Below are positions 1 through 10,041 of a DNA stretch of 61,515 nt, piece by piece (within the stretch, counting starts at the first letter, position 1; each line of letters opens with the position of its first letter). Origin of the DNA: Alterirhizorhabdus solaris. Its GTDB lineage: Bacteria > Pseudomonadota > Alphaproteobacteria > Sphingomonadales > Sphingomonadaceae. Under the pieces are notes generated by a model, which saw only the letters and a program-made list of their open reading frames with translations, did not search any database and had not been told where the DNA came from. Position numbers and translations under genes: made by a program. Location of the stretch: positions 1 to 61,515 of the forward strand of contig NZ_VNIM01000014.1 in assembly GCF_007785815.1 (NCBI RefSeq), written 5' to 3'.

Positions 1-23
1 CCTCCTGTCCGAGGACGACCATC

Positions 24-3000
24 ATGCGCTTCTCGCGCTTCTTCATCACCCGGCCGATCTTCGCCGCCGTCATCGCGGTGATGATCACCATCGTCGGCGC
101 GATCGCCTATCTGGCGCTGCCGGTATCGCAATATCCCGATATCGTGCCGCCCACCGTCACCGTGAGCGCCGCCTACCCCGGCGCCTCGGCCGAGACGGTG
201 GCCGAAACCGTCGCCGCGCCGATCGAGCAGGAGATCAACGGCGTCGACAACATGCTCTACCAGTCGTCGCAGTCGACCGGCGACGGCAACGTGACGATCA
301 CCGTCACCTTCCGCATCGGCACCGATCTGGATGCCGCGCAGGTGCTGGTGCAGAACCGCGTCGCCGTCGCCACGCCGCGTCTGCCGGAGGAGGTGCAGCG
401 GCTGGGCGTCGTGACGCGCAAGACCTCGCCCGACTTCCTGATGGTGGTGAACCTCATCTCGCCCGATCACTCGCTCGATCGCGGCTACATCTCCAACTAC
501 GCGCTCACCCAGGTGCGCGACCGGCTGGCCCGTATCGAGGGCGTGGGCGACGTGCGGCTGTTCGGCGCGCGCGACTATTCGATGCGCGTGTGGATCGATC
601 CCGGCCGCGCCGCCGCACTCGACCTGACGGCGGGCGAGATCGTGGCGGCCTTGCGCGCGCAGAACGTGCAGGTCGCCGCCGGCACGCTGGGCCAGCCGCC
701 GTACGGGGCAGGCGCCGCCTTCCAGCTCAACGTGGAGACGCAGGGGCGGCTGACCGATCCGAGGCAGTTCGCCGACGTGGTGATCCGCACCGATGCCGCC
801 GGCCGGCAGGTCCGCGTGTCCGATGTGGCGCGGGTGGAGCTTGGCGCGCAGGATTACGGCGCCAACACCTATCTGAGCGGTGACGACACCGTGGTCGCCG
901 CCGTGTTCCAGCGCCCCGGCTCCAACGCGCTGGCCGCCGCCCACGCCGTTTCGGCCGAGATGGAGACGATGTCGAAGCGGTTCCCCAAGGGCCTCGAATA
1001 TCGCGTCATCTACAATCCCACCGAGTTCATCGCGCAGTCGATCGAGGCGGTGAAGCACACCCTGTTCGAGGCGATGATCCTCGTGGTGCTGGTGATCCTG
1101 GGGTTCCTCCAGAAATGGCGCGCGGCGATCATCCCGATCGTGGCCATTCCCGTCTCGCTGATCGGCACCTTCGCGGTGCTGGCGGCGGCGGGCTATTCGC
1201 TCAACAACCTGTCGCTGTTCGGGCTGGTGCTGGCGATCGGCATCGTGGTGGACGACGCGATCGTCGTGGTGGAAAACGTCGAGCGCAACCTGGAACATGG
1301 CCAGACCCCGCTGGAGGCGGCGCGCACCTCGATGGACGAGGTGTCGGGCGCGCTGGTGGCGATCGTGCTGGTGTTGTGCGCGGTGTTCATCCCCACATTG
1401 TTCCTCGGCGGGCTTTCCGGCGCGTTCTACCGCCAGTTCGCCGTCACCATCTCCACCGCGACGATCATCTCGCTGCTGCTGTCGCTCACCCTGTCGCCGG
1501 CGCTGGCGGTGCTGCTGCTGCGCCCGACCGCCCCTGCCGGCGACGGCAACCGCCTGACCCGCTTCGTGCGGGGTGCCGGTGATCGCTTCAACCGCGGGTT
1601 CGAGCACCTGAGCGACGGCTATGCCCGCCTGACGCTGCGGCTGGTGGCGATGCCGAAGCGCATGATGACCGCTTATGCCGCGCTGATCGCCGTGACCGGC
1701 ATCGTGTTCGCCGCCACCCCCACCGGCTTCGTGCCGGCGCAGGATCAGGGCTATTTCCTCACCGCCATCCAGTTGCCGCCCGGCGCCTCGCTGGCGCGCA
1801 CCGATGCGGTGATGCGGAAGGTGGTGCAGCGCATCCTGCCGCTGGCCGGGGTGAAGGGCGCGGTGATGCTCGCCGGGTTCGACGGCCCGTCGCAGACGCT
1901 CGCGCCCAACTCGGCCGCCGCCTACATCCCGCTGAAGAGCTTCGAGGAGCGGGCCGAGCTGGGCGTCACCTATGCCGGCATCATGGATGCCGCGCGCAAG
2001 GCCACCGCCGACATCGACGAGGCGCGCCTGTTCGTCCTGCCACCGCCGCTGATCCAGGGGCTCGGCTCGGCCGGCGGCTACAGCATGATGGTGAAGGACG
2101 AGGGCAACCACGGCTACCGCGAGATGGAGAAGGCAGCAGGCGGGCTGATCGGCAAGGCGAACGGCACGAAGGGGCTGGCGCAGGTCTTCACCTTCTTCGA
2201 GACGGCCACGCCGCGCGTGTTCGCCGATGTCGATCGCGCCAAGGCCAATCTGCTCGGCGTGCCGCCGGAGCGCGTGTTCGAGGCGTTGCAGGTCTATCTC
2301 GGCTCGGCCTTCGTCAACGATTTCAACCTGCTCGGCCGCACCTACCGCGTGACGGCACAGGCCGACGCGCCGTTCCGCAACACCACCGCCGATATCGCCA
2401 ACCTCAAGACCCGTTCCAATTCCGGCGCGATGGTACCGCTGGGCACCGTCTCCACCTTCACCGACAAGACCGGGCCGTATCGCGTGACGCGCTACAACCT
2501 GTTCCCGGCGGTGGAGGTGCAGGGGGATACCGCACCCGGCTTCTCCTCGGGCCAGTCGCTGGTGGCGATGGAGAAGCTGGCGGATGCCGACCTGCCCGCC
2601 GGCTACACCCACGAATGGACGACGATGGCGTTCCAGCAGAAGGCGGCCGGCAGCACGGCGGCGGTCGTGTTCGGCATGGCGGTGCTGTTCGTCTTCCTCG
2701 TGCTCGCCGCACAATATGAAAGCCTCACGCTGCCGCTGGCGATCATCCTGATCGTGCCGATGTGCCTGCTCGCCGCCATGGCGGGGGTGAACCTGCGGGG
2801 AATGGACAACAACGTCCTCACCCAGATCGGCCTCGTGGTGCTGATCGCGCTGGCCGCCAAGAACGCCATCCTGGTGGTGGAGTTCGCCAAGCAGGCGGAG
2901 GAACGCGACGGCCTTTCGCCGGTGGAGGCGGCGGTGCGCGCCGCGAAGGACCGGCTGCGGCCGATCCTGATGACGAGCTTCGCCTTCATCCTCGGCGCGG

Positions 3001-3200
3001 TGCCGCTGGTGATCGCCACCGGCGCGGGTGCCGAGCTGCGGCAGGCGCTGGGCACGGCGGTGTTCTTCGGGATGATCGGCGTGACCGGCTTCGGCCTGCT
3101 GTTCACCCCCACCTTCTACGTGGTCGCCCGCGCGCTGGCGCAACGGTTCGAGCGTCGCCGCCCGGCCGCGCCCGCGCCCGCGCTCCAGCCGGCCGAATAG
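24..3200 (+). CDS. RND multidrug efflux permease (HAE1/AcrB-MexB type)
   Basis: Inner-membrane proton/drug antiporter of a tripartite efflux pump. It has 1058 residues, the usual length of AcrB/MexB. The N-terminus MRFSRFFITRPIFAAV begins the first of 12 membrane segments. The proton-relay pair of TM4 is visible as D410-D411 in GIVVDDAIVVVENVER, and the TM10 lysine as K946 in AAKNAILVVEF. Two large periplasmic loops follow TM1 and TM7. The outer-membrane factor starts 5 bp downstream, so the two are co-transcribed. The membrane-fusion partner would be expected just upstream of the window. The family assignment is firm; the substrates are unknown. Confidence 0.96.
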   Translation: MRFSRFFITRPIFAAVIAVMITIVGAIAYLALPVSQYPDIVPPTVTVSAAYPGASAETVAETVAAPIEQEINGVDNMLYQSSQSTGDGNVTITVTFRIGTDLDAAQVLVQNRVAVATPRLPEEVQRLGVVTRKTSPDFLMVVNLISPDHSLDRGYISNYALTQVRDRLARIEGVGDVRLFGARDYSMRVWIDPGRAAALDLTAGEIVAALRAQNVQVAAGTLGQPPYGAGAAFQLNVETQGRLTDPRQFADVVIRTDAAGRQVRVSDVARVELGAQDYGANTYLSGDDTVVAAVFQRPGSNALAAAHAVSAEMETMSKRFPKGLEYRVIYNPTEFIAQSIEAVKHTLFEAMILVVLVILGFLQKWRAAIIPIVAIPVSLIGTFAVLAAAGYSLNNLSLFGLVLAIGIVVDDAIVVVENVERNLEHGQTPLEAARTSMDEVSGALVAIVLVLCAVFIPTLFLGGLSGAFYRQFAVTISTATIISLLLSLTLSPALAVLLLRPTAPAGDGNRLTRFVRGAGDRFNRGFEHLSDGYARLTLRLVAMPKRMMTAYAALIAVTGIVFAATPTGFVPAQDQGYFLTAIQLPPGASLARTDAVMRKVVQRILPLAGVKGAVMLAGFDGPSQTLAPNSAAAYIPLKSFEERAELGVTYAGIMDAARKATADIDEARLFVLPPPLIQGLGSAGGYSMMVKDEGNHGYREMEKAAGGLIGKANGTKGLAQVFTFFETATPRVFADVDRAKANLLGVPPERVFEALQVYLGSAFVNDFNLLGRTYRVTAQADAPFRNTTADIANLKTRSNSGAMVPLGTVSTFTDKTGPYRVTRYNLFPAVEVQGDTAPGFSSGQSLVAMEKLADADLPAGYTHEWTTMAFQQKAAGSTAAVVFGMAVLFVFLVLAAQYESLTLPLAIILIVPMCLLAAMAGVNLRGMDNNVLTQIGLVVLIALAAKNAILVVEFAKQAEERDGLSPVEAAVRAAKDRLRPILMTSFAFILGAVPLVIATGAGAELRQALGTAVFFGMIGVTGFGLLFTPTFYVVARALAQRFERRRPAAPAPALQPAE

Positions 3201-3205
3201 GAACG

Positions 3206-4615
3206 ATGATGCGAAACGCCCTCCTCGCCAGCCTTTCCGCCCTCGCGCTCTCGGCCTGCGCCGCCGGACCGGATTATGTCGCCCCGACAGCGCCGCCGCC
3301 GGCGACGGCCGATTTCATCACCGCCAACCCGGCCACCACCGCGACCGCCACGTCGATCGAGTGGTGGCGGATGTATCGCGATCCGGTGCTGGACGGCCTC
3401 GTCGCCGATGCCCTGGCCGCCAATACCGACGTGCGCGTGGCCGTCGCCCGGCTGGAGGCGGCGCAGGCCGCGCTGCGCGGCGCGAAGACCGATCGGGAGC
3501 CGCAAGTGGGGCTGGGCGGCAGCGCGCAATATGGCCGCGCCTCGCAGCTCCAGTCGCTGCCCGGTTTCGATCGAGAACGGGCGACCTACGACGTGGGCCT
3601 GAACGTCAGCTACGAGGTCGATCTCGCCGGCCGCGTCCGCCGCAACGTGGAGGCGGCGCGCGGCGACGTTGGCGCGGCACGCGCCGATGCCGACGCCGTC
3701 CGCGTCTCCATCGTGGCGGCCACCACGCGCGCCTATGTCGATGCCGCCTCGGCCGCCGAGCGACTGGCGGTCGCCCAGCGGATCGTGGCGTTGCTGGCGC
3801 GATCGACCGACCTGACGGTGAAGCGCGTGGAGGCCGGACGCGCGACCAAACTTGATTCGTCACGCATCGCCGCATTGCGCGATCAGCGCGCCGCGCTGGT
3901 GCCGGCCATCGCCGCGGAACGGCAGGCGGCGCTGTTCCGCCTCGCCACGCTTACCGGCCGCACCCCGCGCGATCTGCCCGCCGCCGCGGGTGCGCGCACC
4001 ACCACGCCCCGGCTGGACCAGCCGATCCCGATCGGCGACGGCGCCGCGCTGCTGACGCGCCGGCCCGACGTGCGCGCGGCCGAGCGGCGCCTCGCCGCCA
4101 CCACCGCGCGGATCGGCGTGGCGACGTCCCAGCTCTATCCGCAGATCAGCCTCGGCGGCTCGATCGGCTCCACCGCGATCGACGCGGGCGACATCTTCAC
4201 CGGCGGGCCGTTCCGCTGGCTGCTCGGGCCGCTGCTCAACTGGACGCTGAACCAGTCCGCCGCGCGCGCGCGCATCGCCGGGGCGGAAGCGGATACGCGC
4301 GGCGCGCTCGCCGACTTCGACGGCAGCATCCTGACCGCGCTGGAGGAAACCGAGACCGCGCTGTCGAACTACGCGCGCGAGATCGACCGCCGCACGCAGC
4401 TTCAATCCGCGCGGGACAATGCCGCCGTCACCGCGCGCATCACCCGCGCCCGCCAGCGCGAGGGGCAGATCGATTTCCTGACGGTGCTGGATGCCGAACG
4501 CACCTTCGCCGATGCCGATGCGGATCTGGCGACGGCCGACGCGCGCATCGCCGCCGCGCAGGTCGATCTGTTCCGCGCGCTCGGCGGCGGCTGGCAGACG
4601 GCGGGCGGCAGCTGA
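3206..4615 (+). CDS. NodT-family RND efflux outer-membrane lipoprotein (OprM/TolC-like)
   Basis: Outer-membrane channel of the same efflux pump, 469 residues. The signal peptide ends in a lipobox (LSALALSAC, Cys about residue 18), so it is probably a lipoprotein, as in the NodT/OprM branch. Two repeated OEP domains follow, with coiled-coil helices such as RLEAAQAALRGAKTD and the second-half motif LLTRRPDVRAAERRLAA. ATG 3206 or 3209 lies directly after the permease stop. The reading frame stays open far upstream inside the permease gene, but the signal peptide fixes this start. Confidence 0.94.
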   Translation: MMRNALLASLSALALSACAAGPDYVAPTAPPPATADFITANPATTATATSIEWWRMYRDPVLDGLVADALAANTDVRVAVARLEAAQAALRGAKTDREPQVGLGGSAQYGRASQLQSLPGFDRERATYDVGLNVSYEVDLAGRVRRNVEAARGDVGAARADADAVRVSIVAATTRAYVDAASAAERLAVAQRIVALLARSTDLTVKRVEAGRATKLDSSRIAALRDQRAALVPAIAAERQAALFRLATLTGRTPRDLPAAAGARTTTPRLDQPIPIGDGAALLTRRPDVRAAERRLAATTARIGVATSQLYPQISLGGSIGSTAIDAGDIFTGGPFRWLLGPLLNWTLNQSAARARIAGAEADTRGALADFDGSILTALEETETALSNYAREIDRRTQLQSARDNAAVTARITRARQREGQIDFLTVLDAERTFADADADLATADARIAAAQVDLFRALGGGWQTAGGS

Positions 4616-4949
4616 TCGCGATGCGGCCATCCCGCGAACGGGCAAGGCCAATCCATACCCCGGGCGCGATCGAGAGACCACCTCGTCTCGACGTCGCCCG
4701 GATATCCGCGCCTGCCCGTTGCCGATATCGACATCGCACCTTCTGGCATGCCGCCTCGATCCACGCCGATGTTGCCGGCGGCCCATTACGCGACACAATG
4801 ACGCCTGGCGGGAGGTTCGCCTGTCCGGCCATGGCTCCCTTCCCGGTCGTCCATGGCGACAGACCGTCGCGTGCGACATGCGCCCGCCGGGTTATAAAGC
4901 GGGGAAGCGATGCTATATCCGGCCTGACCTTTTCTTCCAGCGAGTATCG
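4616..4949. other. Intergenic stretch with no recognisable gene
   Basis: The 334 bases lie between the efflux channel stop and the carboxylesterase start. Short open frames exist on both strands, but they have no recognisable motifs, no good ribosome-binding sites and only the frame bias expected from high GC. The last ~70 bases are locally AT-richer (around 4892–4935) and could hold the promoter of the next gene. I see no RNA gene or clear terminator. Confidence 0.5.
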
Positions 4950-5618
4950 ATGAGCGCACCCCTTCTCGACGGCCCCCGCCTCGCCCCCGCCTCCGGCGGC
5001 ACGCCAAAACAGATCGTCGTGCTGCTGCACGGCTACGGATCGAATGGGGCGGACCTGATCGGGCTGGCGCCGCACTGGCGCGGCGCGCTGAAGGACACCC
5101 TGTTCGTCGCTCCGAACGCACCGGAACGGGTGCCGGGGATGCCCGGCGGCTTCCAGTGGTGGGGGCTCGCCTCGTTCGATCGCGCGGCGCTGGCCGCCGG
5201 CGCCGCGCGCGCCGCCCCGGTGCTGGACGCCTACCTCGATGCCCTGCTTGCGGATCATGGCCTGACGGACGACCGCCTCGCGCTGGTCGGGTTCAGCCAG
5301 GGTACGATGATGGCGCTGCACGTCGGCCCGCGCCGTCAAAGGGCGCTGGCGGGGATCGTCGGCTATTCGGGGATGCTTGCCGATCCGGCCGGGTTCGCGG
5401 GCGGTGTGCGCAGCAAGCCGCCGGTTCTGCTGATCCACGGCGATGCCGATCCGGTCGTGCCCGTTGCCGGCTTCCACGAGGCGAAGCGCGAAATGCATCG
5501 GTCGGGCTTCGCCGTCTCCGATCATCTGAGCCGGGGGCTGGAGCATAGCGTCGACATGGACGGCCTGCGCGCGGGCGAACGGTTCCTTGCCCGGGTGCTG
5601 GCTCCGCCCGTCGCCTGA
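4950..5618 (+). CDS. Phospholipase/carboxylesterase-type alpha/beta hydrolase
   Basis: Soluble serine esterase of the EstB/acyl-protein-thioesterase family, 222 residues, a normal length. The early strand with the oxyanion motif reads VVLLHGYGSNG. The nucleophile is S116 in GFSQG, the acid D167 in HGDADPVVP, and the base H199 in GLEHS. The ATG at 4950 begins the family N-terminus (MSAPLLDGPRLAPASGG); the frame is open further upstream but only into the preceding gene. It probably hydrolyses short acyl or carboxyl esters; the true substrate is unknown. It stands alone between unrelated neighbours. Confidence 0.9.
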   Translation: MSAPLLDGPRLAPASGGTPKQIVVLLHGYGSNGADLIGLAPHWRGALKDTLFVAPNAPERVPGMPGGFQWWGLASFDRAALAAGAARAAPVLDAYLDALLADHGLTDDRLALVGFSQGTMMALHVGPRRQRALAGIVGYSGMLADPAGFAGGVRSKPPVLLIHGDADPVVPVAGFHEAKREMHRSGFAVSDHLSRGLEHSVDMDGLRAGERFLARVLAPPVA

Positions 5619-5746
5619 TATCTTGCATCGTCGGGGTGCATCCGCAGGCGGACGTCAGGAACGGGCGGTTGCGGCCGGAAGGGGGAGTTGGGTCCCACCG
5701 GCGCCTCGCCGCCTCGCCATCCTCCACCGCGGAGGCCGGCGATGCG

Positions 5747-6259
5747 TCAGCCGGCGTGGCCGATCCGGGCGAGCGTGGCCGTATCCGCCATGCCGCCGAA
5801 CCAGCGTTGCAGCGCAGCCTCGAACAATCGCTCGCCGCGTGCGGCGTGGAACAGGGTAAGCGAGGAGCGCAGCTTTGCCGCATCGATCTCGCCGAACACG
5901 ATCACCGGGTCGGCACAGTCGAGATCCTGCAACGCCGCCACGCATTCGCGGTAACGCGCGCCGAGCACCGGATGGTCGAGGTAGGCGCATGCCTCGTCGA
6001 GCGACGCGATCGCATAGAGTTGCGCCATCGCGCTGTGGCCGAGGCCGGCGATCTGCGGAAAGACGTACCACATCCAGTGGCTGCGCTTGGCGCCCCGGCG
6101 GATCTCGTTCAGCGCGGTCGCGTAGCTGCCCGCCTGCGCAGTGACGAAACGATCGAGATCGTGACGATCGGCGACGCCGCTGGTCCCGTCGCCCTGCACC
6201 TCCTCGCCCCGCGCCGCCTCGCCCGTCACCCGCCACTCCACCCCAATCGGCCGGCGCAT
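5747..6259 (-). CDS. DUF1810 family protein
   Basis: Up to 170 residues. The DUF1810 signature runs from DLDRFVTAQ through ALNEIRRGAKRSHWMWYVFPQ to the C-terminal FGEIDAAKLRSSLTLFHAA, the family's whole length. The function is unknown; some relatives are called calpastatins without good reason. The ~30 residues before DLDRF are not conserved and the ATG at 6259 has no evident ribosome-binding site. A GTG near 6229, preceded by GGAG, may be the real start. It is a single-gene unit that converges with the carboxylesterase. Confidence 0.85.
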   Translation of the reverse strand: MRRPIGVEWRVTGEAARGEEVQGDGTSGVADRHDLDRFVTAQAGSYATALNEIRRGAKRSHWMWYVFPQIAGLGHSAMAQLYAIASLDEACAYLDHPVLGARYRECVAALQDLDCADPVIVFGEIDAAKLRSSLTLFHAARGERLFEAALQRWFGGMADTATLARIGHAG

Positions 6260-6596
6260 GGCGCCGACGCACGTCCCGAACAGATATCGGCATCGAAGCC
6301 GACATCTCTAGAACAAGGCGGGAACATGTCAATCCGGGCGCGATGGATGCCAGCGGGGACGGGCGTGCGAGCCGGCAGCCGCCGGGCAAAGCCGAAACCC
6401 GGCCGACAGCCGCGACGGATCGATGCCGGCATACCCTGACCGCGCGCCCCGGAGAGATGCGATCCGCTACGCCGGGCGGATATCGGTCGGCCGGAAACAT
6501 CCGCCGGCGATGGATCAATGTCCTCCGTGCGGGCGGAAACGGTATCGGCACAAGCGGGTCGGGCCGCAGCCCGCCCGCTCATGCCGAACCGCCGGG
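6260..6596. other. Intergenic stretch with no recognisable gene
   Basis: These 337 bases lie between two minus-strand genes (upstream of DUF1810, downstream of the transglutaminase-like gene). High GC keeps several frames open, but none has family motifs or a convincing start. The DUF1810 promoter should lie in the lower-coordinate part of it, around 6260–6340. Nothing else could be supported. Confidence 0.45.
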
Positions 6597-7421
6597 TCAG
6601 GCGGTGATCTGGCCGAGCCGGTCCTCGTCGGTATAGACCTGGAAGCGGGCGAGCCACGCCGGGCCGAACGTGTTGGTGAGCGCCACGTCGGTGGCGTCAC
6701 GCCCGCGCGCCATCAGGATGCGCCCGCGCCGGGGATAGTTGTGGCGCGCGTCGAAAGTGTACCAGCGCCCGTCCAGATACGCCTCGAACCATGCCGAGAA
6801 TTCCATGTCGCCGACGACGGCCGGCAGATCCATATCGCCCATGTAGCCGGTGCAGTAGCGCGCCGGGATGTTCATGCAGCGACACAGCGTGACGGCCAGA
6901 TGCGCATAATCGCGGCACACGCCGGCGCGTTCCTCGTGCGCGTCCCACGCGGTCCGCGTCGGGCGCGCGGTGGCGTAGTTGAAGCCAATCCGCTCGTGCA
7001 CGTAGCTGACGATCGCCTGCACCCGGCCCCACCCCGGCGTGGTGCCGCCGAACAGCGACCAGGCGACGTCCGACAGCCGGTCCGTCTCGCAATAACGGCT
7101 GCCGAGCAGATACATCAGCACGTCGTCGGGCAGCTTCTCGATCGGCACCTGCTGCGCATCCGGCACCACCGCGTCCGGCTCGAACGGATCCTCGATCACG
7201 AAGCCGGTGGAGATGGTGATGCCGCCCGCCGGGATCGTCAGCCGGGTGCACACGTTGCCGAACGAATCGACATAATCATACAGCGGCACATCCGGCACCG
7301 ACATGATCCGCTGCGCCGTGCGCAGGTCCTTGTTGCGCGAGGAGTGGATGCTGAGGTTCGCCAGCATCGGCACGGGTTGCGTCGTTTCGAAACTGATGTC
7401 GTAGCCGGCCCGGATCAACAA
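6597..7421 (-). CDS. Transglutaminase-like cysteine protease family protein
   Basis: About 274 residues. The N-terminal beta-sandwich opens with LLIRAGYDISFETTQPVPML. The core carries the catalytic Cys motif RAGVCRDYAHLAVTLCR and the Asp motif RWYTFDARHN. In GDMEFSAWFEAYL a Ser sits where the usual catalytic His would be expected, a pattern I associate with this subgroup. I place the start at TTG 7421, eight bases after a GAGGAG ribosome-binding site; an in-frame ATG at 7451 is possible but adds unconserved residues. No signal peptide is seen, so it is probably cytoplasmic. It might act as an amidase or peptidase; its substrate is unknown. Confidence 0.85.
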   Translation of the reverse strand: MLIRAGYDISFETTQPVPMLANLSIHSSRNKDLRTAQRIMSVPDVPLYDYVDSFGNVCTRLTIPAGGITISTGFVIEDPFEPDAVVPDAQQVPIEKLPDDVLMYLLGSRYCETDRLSDVAWSLFGGTTPGWGRVQAIVSYVHERIGFNYATARPTRTAWDAHEERAGVCRDYAHLAVTLCRCMNIPARYCTGYMGDMDLPAVVGDMEFSAWFEAYLDGRWYTFDARHNYPRRGRILMARGRDATDVALTNTFGPAWLARFQVYTDEDRLGQITA

Positions 7422-7669
7422 CGGCTGATCTCCTCGATGCGGTGGAAGCATGGCAATCGGCGCGCGGCCGTTGCCGTTATCGTCGCGGCGGGCATGACGG
7501 GCAGCCGCGACCGCCCCTCGGGCATCGCCGGCCTCATCCCCCTACAGGATCGTGGCCATCTTGGCGATGGCGGTCGCCGGCCAATACCGCCGTTCCGGCG
7601 CTTATCCTGCCGGCTTGCCCGTACCGCGCCGCCGGGCCATGCGGGCGCATCGACGGCGGAGGCATCCGG

Positions 7670-8566
7670 ATGAAGGGCAGGACGATCACGCTCGGGCTGG
7701 CGGCGCTTCCGATCGGGGCGGCGGCGCTCCTGGGTGGGCTGTACCGCCGGTCGCCGCCGCTGGCGCTGAATGCGCTCAACGATCTGGTACCGGGCGATGG
7801 CGGCGTCCGCCGCGTCGCCACCGCCGTGCCCTTCGCCGACGGCATCGCGCTGGACGTGTGGGCGGCCGGCACCGGCGGCGCGCCGAAGCCGGTACTGATC
7901 TTCTATTACGGCGGCGCGTGGGCGTCGGGGCGGCGGCGCGACTATGCCTTCGTCGCCCGCGCCTATGCGGCGCGCGGCTTCGTGGTGGTGCTGCCCGATT
8001 ATCGCAAGGTGCCCGGCGTCCACTTCCCCGCCTTCGTGGAGGATGGCGCGGCGGCGGTGCGCTGGACGCACGACACCATCGCCCGTTTCGATGGCGACCC
8101 GGCGCGCATCGTGCTGGCCGGTCATTCGGCGGGCGCCTACATCGCGGTGATGCTGGCGCTGGACCGGCGCTATCTGGCCGCCGCCGGGGTCGATCCCGGG
8201 GTGGTGCGCGCGGCGGCGGGGCTGGCCGGCCCCTATGATTTCCACCCCTTCACCTCCCCGCGCGCGCAGGTGGCGATGGGCCGGGCGCCCGATCCGCGCC
8301 AGACGCAGCCGATCACCTTCGCCCGCCGCGACGCGCCGCCGCTGTGGCTGGCGACGGGCACTGCCGATATCGAGGTGCACCCGGAAAACGCCCTGTCGCT
8401 CGCCGCGCATCAGCGGGCGGCGGGCAGCACCACCACCGTGCTGCGGCAGTATCCGGGGCGGCGCCATAACGACCTCGTGATGGCGATCGCCAAGCCGTTC
8501 CGCCGGCGCGCGCCGGTGCTGGGGGAGAGCATCGCCTTCTTCAGGGCGCATCTCGCCCTGTTGTAA
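7670..8566 (+). CDS. Alpha/beta hydrolase (esterase/lipase-like), membrane-anchored or secreted
   Basis: 298 residues. It starts with a hydrophobic segment (TLGLAALPIGAAALLGGLY) that would act as an anchor or uncleaved signal, then a BD-FAE/HSL-like fold. The oxyanion region reads FYYGGAWASG (where HGGxW is usual), and the nucleophile is S153 in GHSAG. The acid is in the GTADIEVHPENA segment and the base His in GRRHNDL. The ATG at 7670 begins the hydrophobic segment; the frame continues open upstream without a better start. It resembles carboxylesterase or kynurenine-formamidase-type proteins. No operon partner is evident. Confidence 0.85.
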   Translation: MKGRTITLGLAALPIGAAALLGGLYRRSPPLALNALNDLVPGDGGVRRVATAVPFADGIALDVWAAGTGGAPKPVLIFYYGGAWASGRRRDYAFVARAYAARGFVVVLPDYRKVPGVHFPAFVEDGAAAVRWTHDTIARFDGDPARIVLAGHSAGAYIAVMLALDRRYLAAAGVDPGVVRAAAGLAGPYDFHPFTSPRAQVAMGRAPDPRQTQPITFARRDAPPLWLATGTADIEVHPENALSLAAHQRAAGSTTTVLRQYPGRRHNDLVMAIAKPFRRRAPVLGESIAFFRAHLALL

Positions 8567-8642
8567 GGCGGCGCGCGCGATCCGCGCGGCAAACGTCAGG
8601 ATCGGCTTGCGATCCGCCGGCTCACGGTGTCTGACGGGCGGG

Positions 8643-10010
8643 ATGACAGGCCTGCCCCTCCCCCGCCGCTACCTTGCGATCCTCGCCGTTTCGGCCGGCA
8701 ATGCGCTGGTGACGATGGACAGTTCGATCGCCACGGTCGCGCTGCCGTCGATCGCGCGGGCGCTGGCGGTGCCGGCCTCGTCGGTGCTGCTGGTCGTCAC
8801 CGTCTATCAGCTGGTGCTGGTGATGACGCTGCTGCCCTTCTCGAATCTCGGCGAACGCTTCGGCCTGCGCCGGCTGTACCAGGGCGGGCTGGCGCTGTTC
8901 ACGGTCGCCACGGTGCTGTGCTTCTTCGCCAAGAGCCTCCCGTTCCTGCTGGTGGTGCGCGCGGCGCAGGCGCTGGGGGCGGCGGCGGCGCTCAGCGTGT
9001 CGCCGGGGCTGGTGCGGCAGATCTACCCGCAATCCCAGCTCGGGCGCGGTCTCAGCCTCAACACGCTGGTCGTCACCTCCGCCAGCGCGCTGGCGCCCAC
9101 CATCGGCGGGGTGGTGCTGGGGCTGGCGCCGTGGCCGTGGGTGTTCGCCTCGGCGGTGCCGTTCGCGGCGCTGTCCCTGCTGTTCGGCCGCAACCTGCCG
9201 GCGGCCAGCCCGCGCAGCGACCCGTTCGACGTGCTGGGCGCGGTGCTGTGCGCCGCCACCCTCGGCCTCACCATCGCCGGACTGGAAACCGCCGTGCATG
9301 GCGATTCGCCGGTCGTCTCGGCCGCGATCGTGGTGGCCGGGCTGGCGATCGGCGTGGTGTTCGTGCGACGCGAGCTTGGCGAGCCGCGCCCGATCATCCC
9401 GGTCGATCTGCTCGCCCAGCCGGCGCTGGCGCTGTCGCTGGCGGGGTCTTTCGCCGCCTCGCTCGGCTCGATGCTGCTGATGCTGTCGCTGCCGTTCCGC
9501 CTGCAGCAGCAATACGGCTTTTCACCGGGGGCGGTGGGGGCGGTGCTGGCGCCGTGGCCACTGACGATGATGGTGGTGGCCCCGATCGCGGGCGCGCTCT
9601 CGGATCGCTATCCCCCCCGGGCGATGGGGGCGATCGGCATGGCCATCGCCACCACGGCACTGGTGCTGATCGCCTTTCTGCCCGCCCACCCGGACTTCTT
9701 CGACATCGCGTGGCGGATGGTGCTGTGCGGCATGGGCTACGGCCTGTTCCTGTCGCCCAATGCCCGGCTGGTGATCGGCGCCGCACCGATCGAGCGTGCC
9801 GCCTCGGCCGGCGGCATGGTGGCGACCAACCGGCTGATCGCACAGACGATGGGCGCCACGCTGGTGGCGGCGCTGCTGTCCCACGGGCTCGGTTCAGGGC
9901 CGCTGCCGCCGTTGATCGGCGCTGGGCTGGCGTTGCTCGCCGGGCTGTGCAGCCTTGCCCACGTCGCGCCTGTGGGGCGGGTGCCGGCGGAGGTGGCGGA
10001 AAGACTGTAG
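8643..10010 (+). CDS. MFS transporter, DHA2-like drug exporter
   Basis: About 455 residues with many hydrophobic helices. The N-terminal motif AVSAGNALVTMDSSIATVALPSIARAL is typical of the 14-helix DHA2 (EmrB/QacA) group, and the loop motif NLGERFGLRRLYQ matches MFS motif A. The ATG at 8643 starts the conserved region. An upstream TTG at 8607 preceded by CAGGA would add twelve residues and cannot be excluded. It probably exports small toxic compounds by proton antiport. It stands alone; the next gene is a small convergent one. Confidence 0.88.
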   Translation: MTGLPLPRRYLAILAVSAGNALVTMDSSIATVALPSIARALAVPASSVLLVVTVYQLVLVMTLLPFSNLGERFGLRRLYQGGLALFTVATVLCFFAKSLPFLLVVRAAQALGAAAALSVSPGLVRQIYPQSQLGRGLSLNTLVVTSASALAPTIGGVVLGLAPWPWVFASAVPFAALSLLFGRNLPAASPRSDPFDVLGAVLCAATLGLTIAGLETAVHGDSPVVSAAIVVAGLAIGVVFVRRELGEPRPIIPVDLLAQPALALSLAGSFAASLGSMLLMLSLPFRLQQQYGFSPGAVGAVLAPWPLTMMVVAPIAGALSDRYPPRAMGAIGMAIATTALVLIAFLPAHPDFFDIAWRMVLCGMGYGLFLSPNARLVIGAAPIERAASAGGMVATNRLIAQTMGATLVAALLSHGLGSGPLPPLIGAGLALLAGLCSLAHVAPVGRVPAEVAERL

Positions 10011-10041
10011 GGGGTTACGGCCCGAGGGAGACTTTTCGTCC